This document shows, piece after piece, positions 23,001-35,200 of a DNA stretch of 64,000 bases (its first letter is position 1; every line of letters begins with the position of its first letter). The notes beneath the pieces are model-generated. The model saw only the letters and a list, made by a program, of their open reading frames with translations. It was not told where the DNA came from and did not search any database. A program made the translations under genes and the position numbers. Source of the DNA: Adiantum capillus-veneris (Eukaryota; Streptophyta; Polypodiopsida; Polypodiales; Pteridaceae); contig CM043966.1 in NCBI GenBank assembly GCA_014529385.2, forward strand, positions 104,915,087-104,979,086, in the 5' to 3' direction.

Positions 23001-26000
23001 CCACTTTTGAGGCATGTAAGGTCATGGTTGGGCCTCACACCCGCTTCACGAAAGATGTACGGATGCGGTGCCTAGTGGTTTTCTACCACAGTTTAAATCC
23101 CTCTCACCGAGACGTGGTTTTCTTTCACAGTTATTAACTATCCCTCTCACCGAGACGGTGAGCGGTCTTGTGGCGGGCAACCTGTAGCAGGCTACAGTGT
23201 CACTTTCACAGGACACATAGTTAGTACAGTTGGTCTGGTCTGGTCCACAGTGGGTAGACTCTTTGGGCTGGGCAGTGACACGTGGCAGGATACGGTGGTT
23301 TAGTGGACATCGTGGCCAGGTCACCACCACCACTCAGTTTGGAGATTGGCTTAGGTGGCTGACATTTATGAGCCGTTGGTGGATTATCTTCTAGATATAT
23401 GGTTCAACGTCGTCGTCTAGAGTATCGAGTCTATACACACAGCACGTCTTCACCATCCCTGCACATCTGAGCCTCGACACCCCATTGTACCTGTGAGTCC
23501 TGGGCTGGAGCTGAGTGTGCTGCCACGCCAGAGTCTGTATCAGTTCTTTGAGATAGTTGAGTCATATGTTGTGGTCTGCTGCTGTTGTGTCTCTGTGAGC
23601 TCAGTTGTTGTCTATTGTTCCTTTGTTTTCAGTCTGTTTTGAGTGAGATTGTCACGCACATTGCACTAAGGAGCACCCACTGTAGAGAGCACGACACACT
23701 ATCCGCGCTACAGGCGGACATAGATCACCCCTCCTGAGCCCTTGCCCATGAAGATGCTATACTATAGAGATTGCTTTATAAGCATCTCCGAGGATGGGTT
23801 TATTCAGAGACCTAAATATATGGATGTATACATGCCACACAGTGCCGAGTGGCGATTGGTCAGCTCATAAAGTTTCCCTTCTACTAAGAGTATGTGTCTT
23901 CCACACCTATTTGGCAGGCCTTTGTGGTTTTATCACTTGTTCTCACCATAAATCTACCATAGCTCTGTCGAAACACAGATTGTGTTTAAAGATTGTCCTT
24001 TCAGAAGCAATTGAGCCTTAAAGAGTCTCTAGAAGAATTTGTGCTAAGACACAAATGAATAGATGGTCTATAACGCTTAAAACTAGGTAATAATCCTAAC
24101 TTAAAGACCAGTTTCACCTCGAGAAGAATTTGTGCTAAGACGCAAATGAATAGATGGTCGATAATGCTTAAAACTAGGTGATAATCCTAACTTAAAGACC
24201 TATTTCACCTATTTGAGAAAACAGCTGGGGTTTGTAATTGCAAAGATTGGTGCAACGGCCTGAAAAAAAAATAATCAGAAAGAAATACCTTGTGCCAGAC
24301 ACCGTGCAGAGAATTTTTCCACACTGCTGTAATGGTGTCACGTCTAGATCCCATAAATCCGGTGAAGCTTCCCATTGAAACTGCTGTACTCAAGCCAAAA
24401 GCAGTGTCCCTCTCAGATAAACGTCGCTTCCGAGGCCACAGCTCCCTAAATTTGGTCGCCTCTTCGCCGAGAAAGGCTGCTACTGGTGACTGGAAGTCGG
24501 CAGTCGTTATAGAACTTTCCTTTTCATCTGATGGCAGATAAAGATCAAGTGCACCAGCCCAAGGCCCTCCAAATAAGTTGCGTTTGCTCCAGTCTTCTGC
24601 AGGTGGGTGCAATTCAAGTTCTCGCATGAGTAAGCCTGCAGAATCAGCACCTCGAGGCCTAGGCAAAAGCTGGAAGTCCCAACAAGAAATCAATGCGTGC
24701 CTTCGTTAATATAATCATGTCACATTATTGAGCTTTATGCCCTCTCAGTTCAACCGACCTGCATATGTTGGCCAAGAGACGCTTCAACAACTTCAGGGGC
24801 GACAGAATACTGACCATCAGGGTAGTGCAATCGAACCAATGGGTTAGCTGAGCCACACTGACTTTTGGGCATGGGGTGCGGAAGTGAGGATGTTTTCTTA
24901 CACAGAGTGACAGACACAAGAAATAAATATTTCACCTGCACCGAAATGATCCACATGAGTCTAGCTCCATGCTTGCAGAACCCCTTCATCATTAGCATGC
25001 AAACTCACCTCATCCGAAGTGTATCCTTGGCCAGCATTACCATTTCCAAGACGTCCGGATCGCCCGCCACCAGGCTCTTCTGAGCCCTCCATGGCTGAAA
25101 GGGTGTATAGCGAAAACCCCTTGAGACAGACAGTTACTCACTACTTTTTTTTTCTAACAAGAGATAACACTTTACCATCAAGGCTTCGGGGCCCTGTTGG
25201 AACTCCTCTTGTTTGTTGCCGTCTACGGAAGATAAAACAGAAAAGTAGCAGCTGACACAGCCTGTGAAGAAAATTGCAGTCACCAACAAGCCTCACTGCT
25301 GGCATTCCTGGAAATGCTGACTGACTAACGCTCAGTTGCAATGGAGACACAGTTCCCGTTGCACCAGTGGATGTCAACGAAACTGAACCTTCCGTACTGT
25401 TGTTAACTTTTGCTATTGCTCCCTGGACCCATGCCTGAACAGACGACGTCCCGTTGGCATTTGTTGTGCTCGTCTGAGTACCTAAAAGTTCAGTCACAAA
25501 ATTTACAGAACTCAGCTTTTATGAAACCCATATTTGCTGATTTTTCATTGAATACAGCTAATTTCAGCTTTGCCAGAGAGAAGGAAAGAGCCTCTGCAGC
25601 AAATTGATTGTAAAGGAAAAGAGGCAATCTGTATTTCAGTTTCCTGCAGAGGTGGTGGTGGTGGGGGGGGGGGGGGGGGTTGCGCCATCGTGGAAGAGAG
25701 AGAAACAGTGCTGAAGGAAGGGAGTGCTGGCCCTATATCTACAAATTTGGCTTATGAGGTAAGAAAAACTTGGCAATTTTTTGATCTATTAGTTCAACTT
25801 TAACCTTGTCCTCGCAAATGATTTTTCAGCCCAAACTGTGTCACAAACTAAGGCTGTTTTTGGCCATTTTACATAGTATTGGCACTATACCACTCTACAA
25901 ATCAGTTTAGTGAGGTTTAGATTGTTACATGAGTAGACTTAATAGTTCTCAGCTTTCTTTCATGCTTCTAAGGAGAGGAAAATGTTCATATTGAAAGTTA

Positions 26001-29000
26001 AGGTCTATTTATAGAAAATTTCCCAATGCTGTTTTTTAAACTAAAATTGAACTTTCATGTGTTTTTGGTAGCTTTAATGAAAGCTAATAGTATATTCATT
26101 TTCTATAGGTGGATTCCATATCATATATCTATTCTTCCTTGAGTTCTGATACCACATATAACTAACAGTACAAAGATGGAAAAGTTTTTTTTGTTCAACT
26201 TGATTTAAAGTCATTTTAGTTAGCAAGTATGGTTCCCTCAATCGGACTGGACTGGACCACTATAGCTATTCGGTTGGACTGGACCAATACATAAAGGACA
26301 TTGATGATTGTGTGCTACTGAATCAATCATTCACACATGATTTTTGAAGTCAAATGCTACTTTGTCACTCTTCATAAAGGACTAAAATTAACCTTGCGAG
26401 GATGCAGGATTTGAGCTGGCTGCATTGGCAGCAGTATTCGGAAGCCTGGTATTGGAAGCATTCAAAGACTGATTTCCAGCAGCATGAGTTGCCAGTGTCC
26501 GACAAAAACTTGCATACCGCCGCAGACGAGTTAGGAAGTGGGAGGCAAGATCCAGAATGGCATCGATGTAAGGCTGCATTTGACATTATAATTTCAAAAC
26601 AGTCAAGAACAGAATATTACCATGGTGCTTTAATTGGCTAGAGAGTAATTTAATAGCTTTTGAAAGCACCTGAATATAAGACACCAAAGCTGGTTCAACT
26701 GTCATCACATCATGTACAAGCCCTATAAGTGCCTCACTGGTTGCCATCCAAGGCTCTGCGATAGATGTTGCTGGATTGACGAGTGCTGCTTCAATACCCT
26801 TGCCAAGCATTTCGAGCAATAATCTTGCTTGCATGTCGAGGACAACTGCCCTTACATCTGAGCCATCAACACCTTCCAGCATTCTGCATTTAACTCGATC
26901 CAACGCCTACACAAGTTATTTTGTCAACAAATAAATTATCACAGCAAGTCATAGCAAGACTTTCAACCTGTAGATAGGATTTCTGAATGACTTACAGGAC
27001 CATAGTGCTGTCGGTGGGATAGCAATGGCAGCGAATGGAAGTCAGTGTCAAGTACCGCAATTACTTTGTGAAATGTAACTGTTGCAAGGAAAGCCAAGCC
27101 AAAGGAAATTAGAACTAATTGCCCTCTCTTCAACAGCATTAGTGAAGAAAAAGCAGATAACTAGGTTGAGCTTCAAGGAAATATAGTTTGGAAAGGGCAT
27201 GTACAAGCTGCATGGGCAGAATAAAGGAAGGACTCACCTAATAAACTATTAACAAGTGACCTCCCCATAAGATGATTTTACACTGGGCTTTCAGAAAACT
27301 CCTGAAAAATTTCTCAGAAAGCCCAGTGTAAAATCATCAAATATTAAGATTTTTAGTTATGCTGATGCAATGTGCTATGTTATGGTTGGAAGTACATAGG
27401 CTCAGCTGGAGTGGATCTGAATCTTGTTTATTGAAATGAGTAGCAGAAGTTAAAAGTGGCATGACATGATATTCACGAGGTTTGAGTGGCATGGGGCAGA
27501 GTGGCTGATATTATGAAAAAGGTTTTTTGTATGGCTGCTGGCATATGCTTTGTGTAAAAGGGCAAAATGTACTTAAACTAGGTTGTTAATCTGCTTCCAG
27601 CCAAGTCAAAGAGTTATTTTGAAGGTATGTCCACTGAGTGTCTAAACGGGTTAAACGTCCTCTTTATCATGGAGCCTTGACGTTTTCATTGGCATTGCGT
27701 TAAACAAATGGAGAAAATTACCCAATTGCAAAGACTAGTAACATGCGACAGAGGATGGAAGGAACATGTTAATTGTAATCATGTCGCACAGACTAACTAG
27801 AACATCGCTTGCGCAAATCAATGCACACTGAACTCTTGATTACAGAGTGCTGCTGGTCTGACGTGCACAACATAACTGCATTATTAGCATAGCCTGTGCA
27901 TACTTTGCAAGGCAAGTTTCAACCTGACACTCTCAAAGATATTACTGGTGGCCTATTCTTTTGGGTTTCTCAGCACTTGGGAACTTTTCGGTCTTTGGCA
28001 TCACAGATGTCATTAATACACACACAACTGCACTCATGTTCTCCAACTATATGTCCAACAGCTACATCTTTACTTCTTAGATTCATGCTTGCTGGAATAA
28101 TCAAGGAAAGGGTGCAACTGTTGCTTTGAGATGGAATGGAAGCCTTCATAGCCATCTATCTATGTCTTGCATAGAATGAGAATTTTAAACTTTTCACAAA
28201 TCTGCAACATTAAATAAAACCAAGGGAAATATGTGGAATAGATGGTTAAACGTATCTGCAGAATAAAGATTTATGGAGCAGAAAAAAACAAGCGTATAAC
28301 ACGTACCAAGATTTTCTTCAACTGCACTTTGTGTGCATCCTACTGCATCCCACCAATCCACCTCTGCAACAAGGCTCCACCAAAACCTGAAATGAAAAGC
28401 AGCAGCTAGCTACACTGTGTGATAAAGAGTATGCTGTATTTAGACTAGATCAAAGATAGCAGATTATTGCAGCAAGTCATTTCGCAGCTAGTTTGGTTAC
28501 AGCACAATAGCGGCCTAGCCATTTCCAATATTCTTTGAATAAACACCAGATGAAATCTAGGCTTGCTTGCCGTCCTATAGGATTCTTCAAATGATAAGAT
28601 CGCTCCATGTTGAGGACAACAAAGTGCAGAGACAACATCAGCTGCCACGAAGAGCGCACCTTGCACTTGGCAAAAGGCTCATGTTGACTCCAGAATACTT
28701 TGGGTGGATCTAAAAATACTCCACCCTAGAGGTTGCATCTGACAGTTTTCTCAACCAAAGTACCCTTGTTTGAGCCCTCACTTTGAATGTTGCAAGGCAA
28801 AGCTCATGCCATGCTTCAGATCTCAGTGTTCACCAAGTTGGAAAGGACAGTGCCTTATTGATGCAGTTTCTAATTTGAACTCATCTATATAGCAGTCGTG
28901 CTGCTTTTCAAAGGGACACGAACTAGCACCTCTTTAGTGAATTGCGAAGCAATGGCAAAGGGTTACAAGAGTATAGCTAGTTTTGGACTCAAAATGGAGG

Positions 29001-32000
29001 AGCTTACTTTTCAGAGATAGCCTTCAAGACCTTTGAGCCCTACATTGATGATTTTATGAGTGTTTGTTGATGACTTTAGTGTGTATGGAGCCAAGAGCCA
29101 ACACATAGATCATTTGAAGCTGTGTTTTGAAAGGTGTAGGCAATTTAGGATGTCTCTCAATCCCTTAAAATGTGCCACAGCAATGCCAAGAGGTATGCTG
29201 TTGGGCAATGTCATCTCAAAAGAAGGATTAGTCATTGATCCTAAAAGAATTGATGCCATACATTAAGTACCAAAAACTCGAAGGAGTTGCAAAGATTTGT
29301 TCGGCCAGTCATGTGGCACAGCAAGTATAAGGTGCCTTGTTGACCAAGTAGGGTATTGGTTATATATGGGGAATAGACACTACCATTTCATGCTCATGTT
29401 GATGCATCAGACATTATTGTTGGAGCATTCTGATGCAGGAAAAGCAGCAAGGCTAGTACATGCCACTCTATTATGCAAGCAGGTTAATGACCAGTGTAGA
29501 GAAGAATTGTAGTGTGACAAAGAGGGAGGCATTAGGCATGATTTTTGCAAAAGATAAAAATTTAGGCATTATTTGCTAGGAAACAAGGTCATCTTCCATG
29601 TAGATCACCAAGCACTACTTTACTTGATTAAAAAGCCACACTTGCAAGGCAAGTTAGCTAGATGGATGCTTCTCCTGCACGAGTTTGACATTGTCATAGT
29701 GCACACCCAGGTAAAGAACATGTCAATGAGGATTTCTTAAGCATGATTGAAATTGGTGAGCCAATAGAAGGCATCAATTATCAACTACCAGATGCTGACC
29801 TTTTTACAAGAGTAGGAATACCAGCGTATGACCACATGTTAGTGTTCCTTACTGATGGTACCATGCCACCTCAGTTCAACACAAACCAAAGGAAGAAGTT
29901 TGCACTCAAAAGTATACCTTCATAAGTTCAGAATAGTCTGAAGTCACGAATTATAAGAGGGAATAAAGCAAAACTATAAAAGCAAGGAACCAAGAAAAGA
30001 AAAGAAAAAGAAAAACAAACAAACAGAACAAAACAAGCAAACCATTCTTGGTGATTGCAGGAGCACTCTACAAGAAAGGCATAGATCAGGAGGAGCAAAA
30101 AGCAGTGCTGCAGGAAGCTCATTTTGGCATTGTTGAAGACCACTTTTCAGGGGAAATAACAGGTAGAAAGATCCTACATTCAGGGTTATGGTGGCCAACC
30201 ATTCTCAAAGACTCTCATGAGTATGCTAAGCAATGTGGAGTATGCCAGAAAGTAGGAGGACCAAGAAACAAAGATAGCATGCCTCTTCCTCGAGCAATTT
30301 CAAAAACCGGGTTAAGATTTTGTTGGGCCATTTAAACCTAGTGTCAAGGAGACCGATAACAAGTACATACTAGTGGCTCAAGATTACTGTAAAAAATGGG
30401 TTGAGGTAGTAACACTTAAGATAATTCAAGAGGGTCAGTAGCTAAGTTCATCTACACGAACATCATGACCAGGTTTGGTTGTCTTGTTGAATTAGTAAGT
30501 GACTAGAGAGGCCATTTCTTGAACCATGTCATTGAAAAGTTGACATCAAAGCATATGATTCATAAGAAGTGCACCACCTACCATCCATAGACAAATGGAC
30601 AAGCAAAGTATCAACAAGGTGCTAGTCATGATTTTAAAGACGGTGAGGGAAAGTAAGAAGGATTCGAACCAAAAGTCAGACTCAACACTTCGGTCATTCA
30701 GGACAGCATACAAGGTGACAACAAGAATGACTCCTTTTGAGTTGGTTTATGGGTTAGAAGCTGTTGTATCAATGCAATACTTTGTATCAAGTTTTCGGAT
30801 AGATGTCTAACACAGGTTATCTCCTGAGCACTCAATGCAACATAGGTAGAGATACTTACTTTATCTCGAAGAGGACATGATATTAAGACTTCATAGTCCC
30901 AAGGGACGCATTCCGGGACAGGGAACGGGGGATGGGGCTCAAATGGATTTTTAGTGTAAAAAAGAGGGTGGGACGGCGGTTGGGGACGGAAAAGTGGGGA
31001 CGGGAAGCCCGAAAAAGGGCATCCCCTGTGACTATGTTAAGTAGTTACATTGTTGAAGTAATCCACAAGACAAGGCAAGCTAGGGTGAGCAAGAACATTA
31101 GGTTTAAGGTTTTTGCTGTTGGAGATTGGGTTATTGTTAATTACTCAAGATTAGGTTCTCACCCAAGGAAGCTGAAATCAAGATATATTGAACCTTATAG
31201 ATTTGTCGAAGATGTTGGCCTAGATTGCACAACATATATGGTAACAATGTACCTAAGCCAGTAAATTGATTCAGGGCAAAGAAATTCCTAGGTCAACCAC
31301 CACAAGTTCAGAGTAGAGCATGCTAACAAAAAACTTCTTGTTGAAGCAAATTGTGTGCACGGTGAGCAAGGGTTTTGGTACACCAAGCAACACACAAATG
31401 CTAATTGTCCATTAGTACTTTAAGGTGTTGGAACACCAAGCCACAACCTAGCATGCCAATTTAGAATTCTCTAAGCAATGAATGTGGATTAGGGTCTTGC
31501 ACACCAAGCAGTAGTTGAAGTGACACCATGACATGCCGGATACATGCGAACAGTAGTGGTTAGTTCAAACCTCATTCAAGTTAATTCTTTTTCAAATCTT
31601 ATATTTCTATCAAAGAGGGAATATGTGCCACTTCAGTGGCAATTGGAATGCTAATTCTAGGAGGTAGGCAACGACTTTAAAAATCGGACAGGCGGTCATC
31701 ATTGTTTTAACATCCTTGCTCTTACACCTACCCATTCACAAGCATCAGTTCTTGCTTATAGTTACATGGAGAGGCAAGAATTACAGCGTTGTCTCCATCG
31801 CTGTGACTCTCTCATGGACCTTACCCAAACAAAAGGCCTTCACACTTCACACCCACACGAGGTTACTACTATCACAAATCACGATGACATGGCCTATTCC
31901 ACTGAAGTGGACCCGTTTTCAAAAGTGGCCAGAATGAAGCGGCCAGTTTGAAACCTCAGCATGACACTTGTACAAACATCCTGGAATTAGTGGCAGATTT

Positions 32001-32209
32001 GTAGGGATTTGCCCTGTGGATGCCAGCTTTTCATACCTCATGCATTTTGGCCTTGGGCCTTTAAATATGAGCCTCAAGACCCTCTTTGGCATTCTACAAC
32101 ACGCAAGTTGTACCTTGTCAAAGATAAAAAAAGCAAGAAATACCGAAAAGGACGCCAAGGTTTTTGGGCTAGTGCATTTGGAAGTGGAACTTCGCAGCTT
32201 CGTGTCGAC

Positions 32210-32252
<43 letters not shown>

Positions 32253-35200
32253 AGGACCCAGAGGCACTACACACTCTAGATGAGGAGGCTACTATGAGAG
32301 ATACAGTAGACAGAGCTCCAGTCACAGCCTACGGACGACATCTACTTCGACTTGGCTCCCAGCACCGTCTCGTTATTTATAACGGGATGGTCCAGTGGCC
32401 CACCTCAGGGGGCCTGACTTGTATGCCACATGGAGTTGAAGAGGGAGGGGGGAGTACAGTCGACTATATTCTGGGACCCAGGGAGGCTACACACCTTATC
32501 ACATCCTTCACCATTCCACCCATACCCATCGGAGCCGACCACACATACCTCTCTTTCTCCATCACCGGAGATACCATCCCACACAGCTCCACAACACACT
32601 CCACACACCACCATCCATTTCACACATGAGCTAGCCTCTCTTTACTCGGCCGAGGTCGAGCATGGCCTATGCCTCCTCCACCCATCCACACCACTCTCAG
32701 TTCTCACATCACATATCTCTTCCGTTCTCCACACTTCAACTATTAGCTCTTTTCCACACACCACTCACACAGGACACACTCCCCCCCCCGGGACTATGCC
32801 TCAGAACCGCTGGTATGATGATGAGTGCAGAGAGCTATACCGACGCCTCCGTGCACGGCGAGCCTTAGGAGAGATCACAGAGAGAGAGGCCAGACGGCAT
32901 ATGAAGACGCTGACACGCCAAAAGCGGCGAGCATTCGAAGAGGCACAGGAGCTTGAGCTATACCGCCTATTCATGAGCATGGATAGCGCGACGGCATGGC
33001 GCACCCTGCGCGAGCCACGTCCGACTACAGCTATTGAGGATCCACAGATATGGCATGATTATGCAGAGCGACTTTACGAGGTGCCAGGGCATCCTCCTAT
33101 CCCACAGCCACACGAGCCACGCCCCACATGCTCCTCCTTCTTTACAGCAGAGATGGTAGAGAGGGCCATACGCCGCATGCAGCACAGACGATCAGCTGAC
33201 CATACTGGATTACAGAGTGAGCACATCATTTATGCGGCCTCCACTATAGCCCCGTTGATTGCACATGTCTTCAACCGGGCTATAGGGGAGGGCTTCCCAG
33301 AGGAGTGGACACAGCACACCATAGTGCCTATCCACAAATCTGGCGACACCCTGGACCCAGGGAACTACAGGACTATCATGATTGGCCACACGATGGCCAA
33401 GCTATATGGAGCAGTACTTGAGGCACAGCTCAGCTGCTACGCAGAGATCGAGGGTTTACGAGCTCCAGGCCAGGCAGGTTTCAGACGAGCTTTCTCCACC
33501 ACTGATCACATCTTCGTTCTGCGCTGCCTCATTGATGGGGCAACGGCGCGGAAGAAGAGGCTTTACTGCTGCTTTGTGGATTTCCGCAAGGCCTTTGACA
33601 CAGTCCCACGCGAGAGACTCTTCCAGCGCCTTCACAGCATTGGGGTACCAACAGAGATGATTTGGGCCATATATGCTCTCTACGAGAAGGTGACGGGTCG
33701 AGTTCGTTGCCCAGGCGGTTTTTCAGAGACCATTGCTAGCACCATTGGTGTTAAGCAAGGATGCCCACTCTCCCTAACACTCTTTGGGCTCTACATCGAC
33801 GAGATCTCTGACTACATACTGCGAGCAGGAGGAGAGGGGAGCCACTTGGCAGGTACTCAGGTCCACATCATGTTATATGCTGATGATATTGTGTTGATTT
33901 CAGAGTCACCTGAGGGCTTGCAACGCCATCTTGAGGCCTTGGACGAATTCAACACACACAGGGGGTTGACTGTGAACCTTGGCAAAACCAAGGTTATGAT
34001 CTTTCACACATCCAGTGCAGTGAGGAGCGCTACCACCTTCACAGCAGCAGGAGGACAGGTTGATGTAGTCACCTCCTATGTCTACCTTGGCATCACATTC
34101 ACCAGCCTACCAGGACCCTTCACTATGAGGCAGGCTGCTGCTGACAGGCTCACCCGAGGATATGCAACTCTCGCCATGCTAGAGCGGAGATGCCACCAGG
34201 CACACTTTCAGGAACCCCGCACGAAGGGGTGGCTTTTCAACACCTTAGTCACCCCGGCCTTGATGTACTCGGCGGCAATATGGGCACCAGGATTGACAGC
34301 TGACCAGTGGACACAGCTTGAGAGGCCACAGGTATGTATGATCTCACGCTTGCTCCGCAGCAAGAAGACAGTGCCACATGACATTATTAGAGCTGAGCTC
34401 GCCACACCACCTATGGTGGTAGAGGCACTATTCCAGACAGTCTGCTTCATCCAGAGGATGAGAGAGCTACCTCCTGACAGACTTACTCGTAGAGCATTTG
34501 AGGCAGCTATACAGCTATCAGAGAGTGGGCATGAGAGAGCATGGTACTCACAGGTCAGAGCATGGTTTGAGGGACACGGTCTTGACATGGAGAGCCTACC
34601 ACCATTCCAGTACGACCCCCACTCACCATATGTTCACCTCTCTCGCAGTGAGAGGAACTTGGTATTGAGACAGGATCTGTGGCAGCTATACACTAGGAGA
34701 GTCTGGGAGTCACCTGGCTTGGGGACGAGGATGTCAGATTACAGAGACCAGTTTCTCACCATATTGTCTGGGGGGTTCATACAGAGACCACGCTACATGG
34801 ACACATATATGCCACATAGCTCACGGGTGGCGATTGGTCAGCTGAGAGTGGCTTCACACAGGTTAGAGATTGAGATCGGGAGACATACTGGTGTTCCCAG
34901 GGAGGAGCGAGTCTGCAGAGCCTGCACAGAGGAGGTGGAGAGTGAGGAGCACTTTGTATGTAGATGCAGAGCATACACTGAGATCAGAGGCAGGTATGAG
35001 GCCTTATTCAAAGGACAGCCCACTCTCCGAGAGATCATGGACTCTCGAGATCAGAGACAGCTCGGACGGTTCTTACTAGAGATACAGAGCCATCGAGACA
35101 CACTACTACAGCCACACACAGCTACACAGACAGAGGGGAGACAGTCGCAGCTCACAGACTTCTTTCAGAGGATTGCCGCCCCTTCCTCACCAGACACTCA

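Larger units (their letters stand above)
18553..23712 (+). mobile_element. Non-autonomous LTR retrotransposon with gag and protease only (TR-GAG type)
   Basis: It has LTRs of 532 bp (18553-19084) and 530 bp (23183-23712), both TG...CA, flanked by a perfect 5-bp target duplication GGCGG (18548-18552 and 23713-23717). The interrupted LINE reads on across the gap. The interior of about 4.1 kb has gag, a zinc knuckle and a retropepsin but no reverse transcriptase, RNase H or integrase; instead a C-rich low-complexity tract follows. Movement would have needed enzymes from another element. Confidence 0.93.

Noticed and set aside
28445-28720. An additional MED16 exon
   Set aside because: The exons at 63907 and 28386 join in phase without it, and neither open frame resembles MED16 as I know it.
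32430-32593. Start of the 1005-codon frame as the ORF2 N-terminus
   Set aside because: Other copies and the neighbouring frame ([10 protein letters not shown]...GADHTYLSF) show that the family reads this stretch in a different frame; the ATG at 32430 is a by-product of a frameshift.
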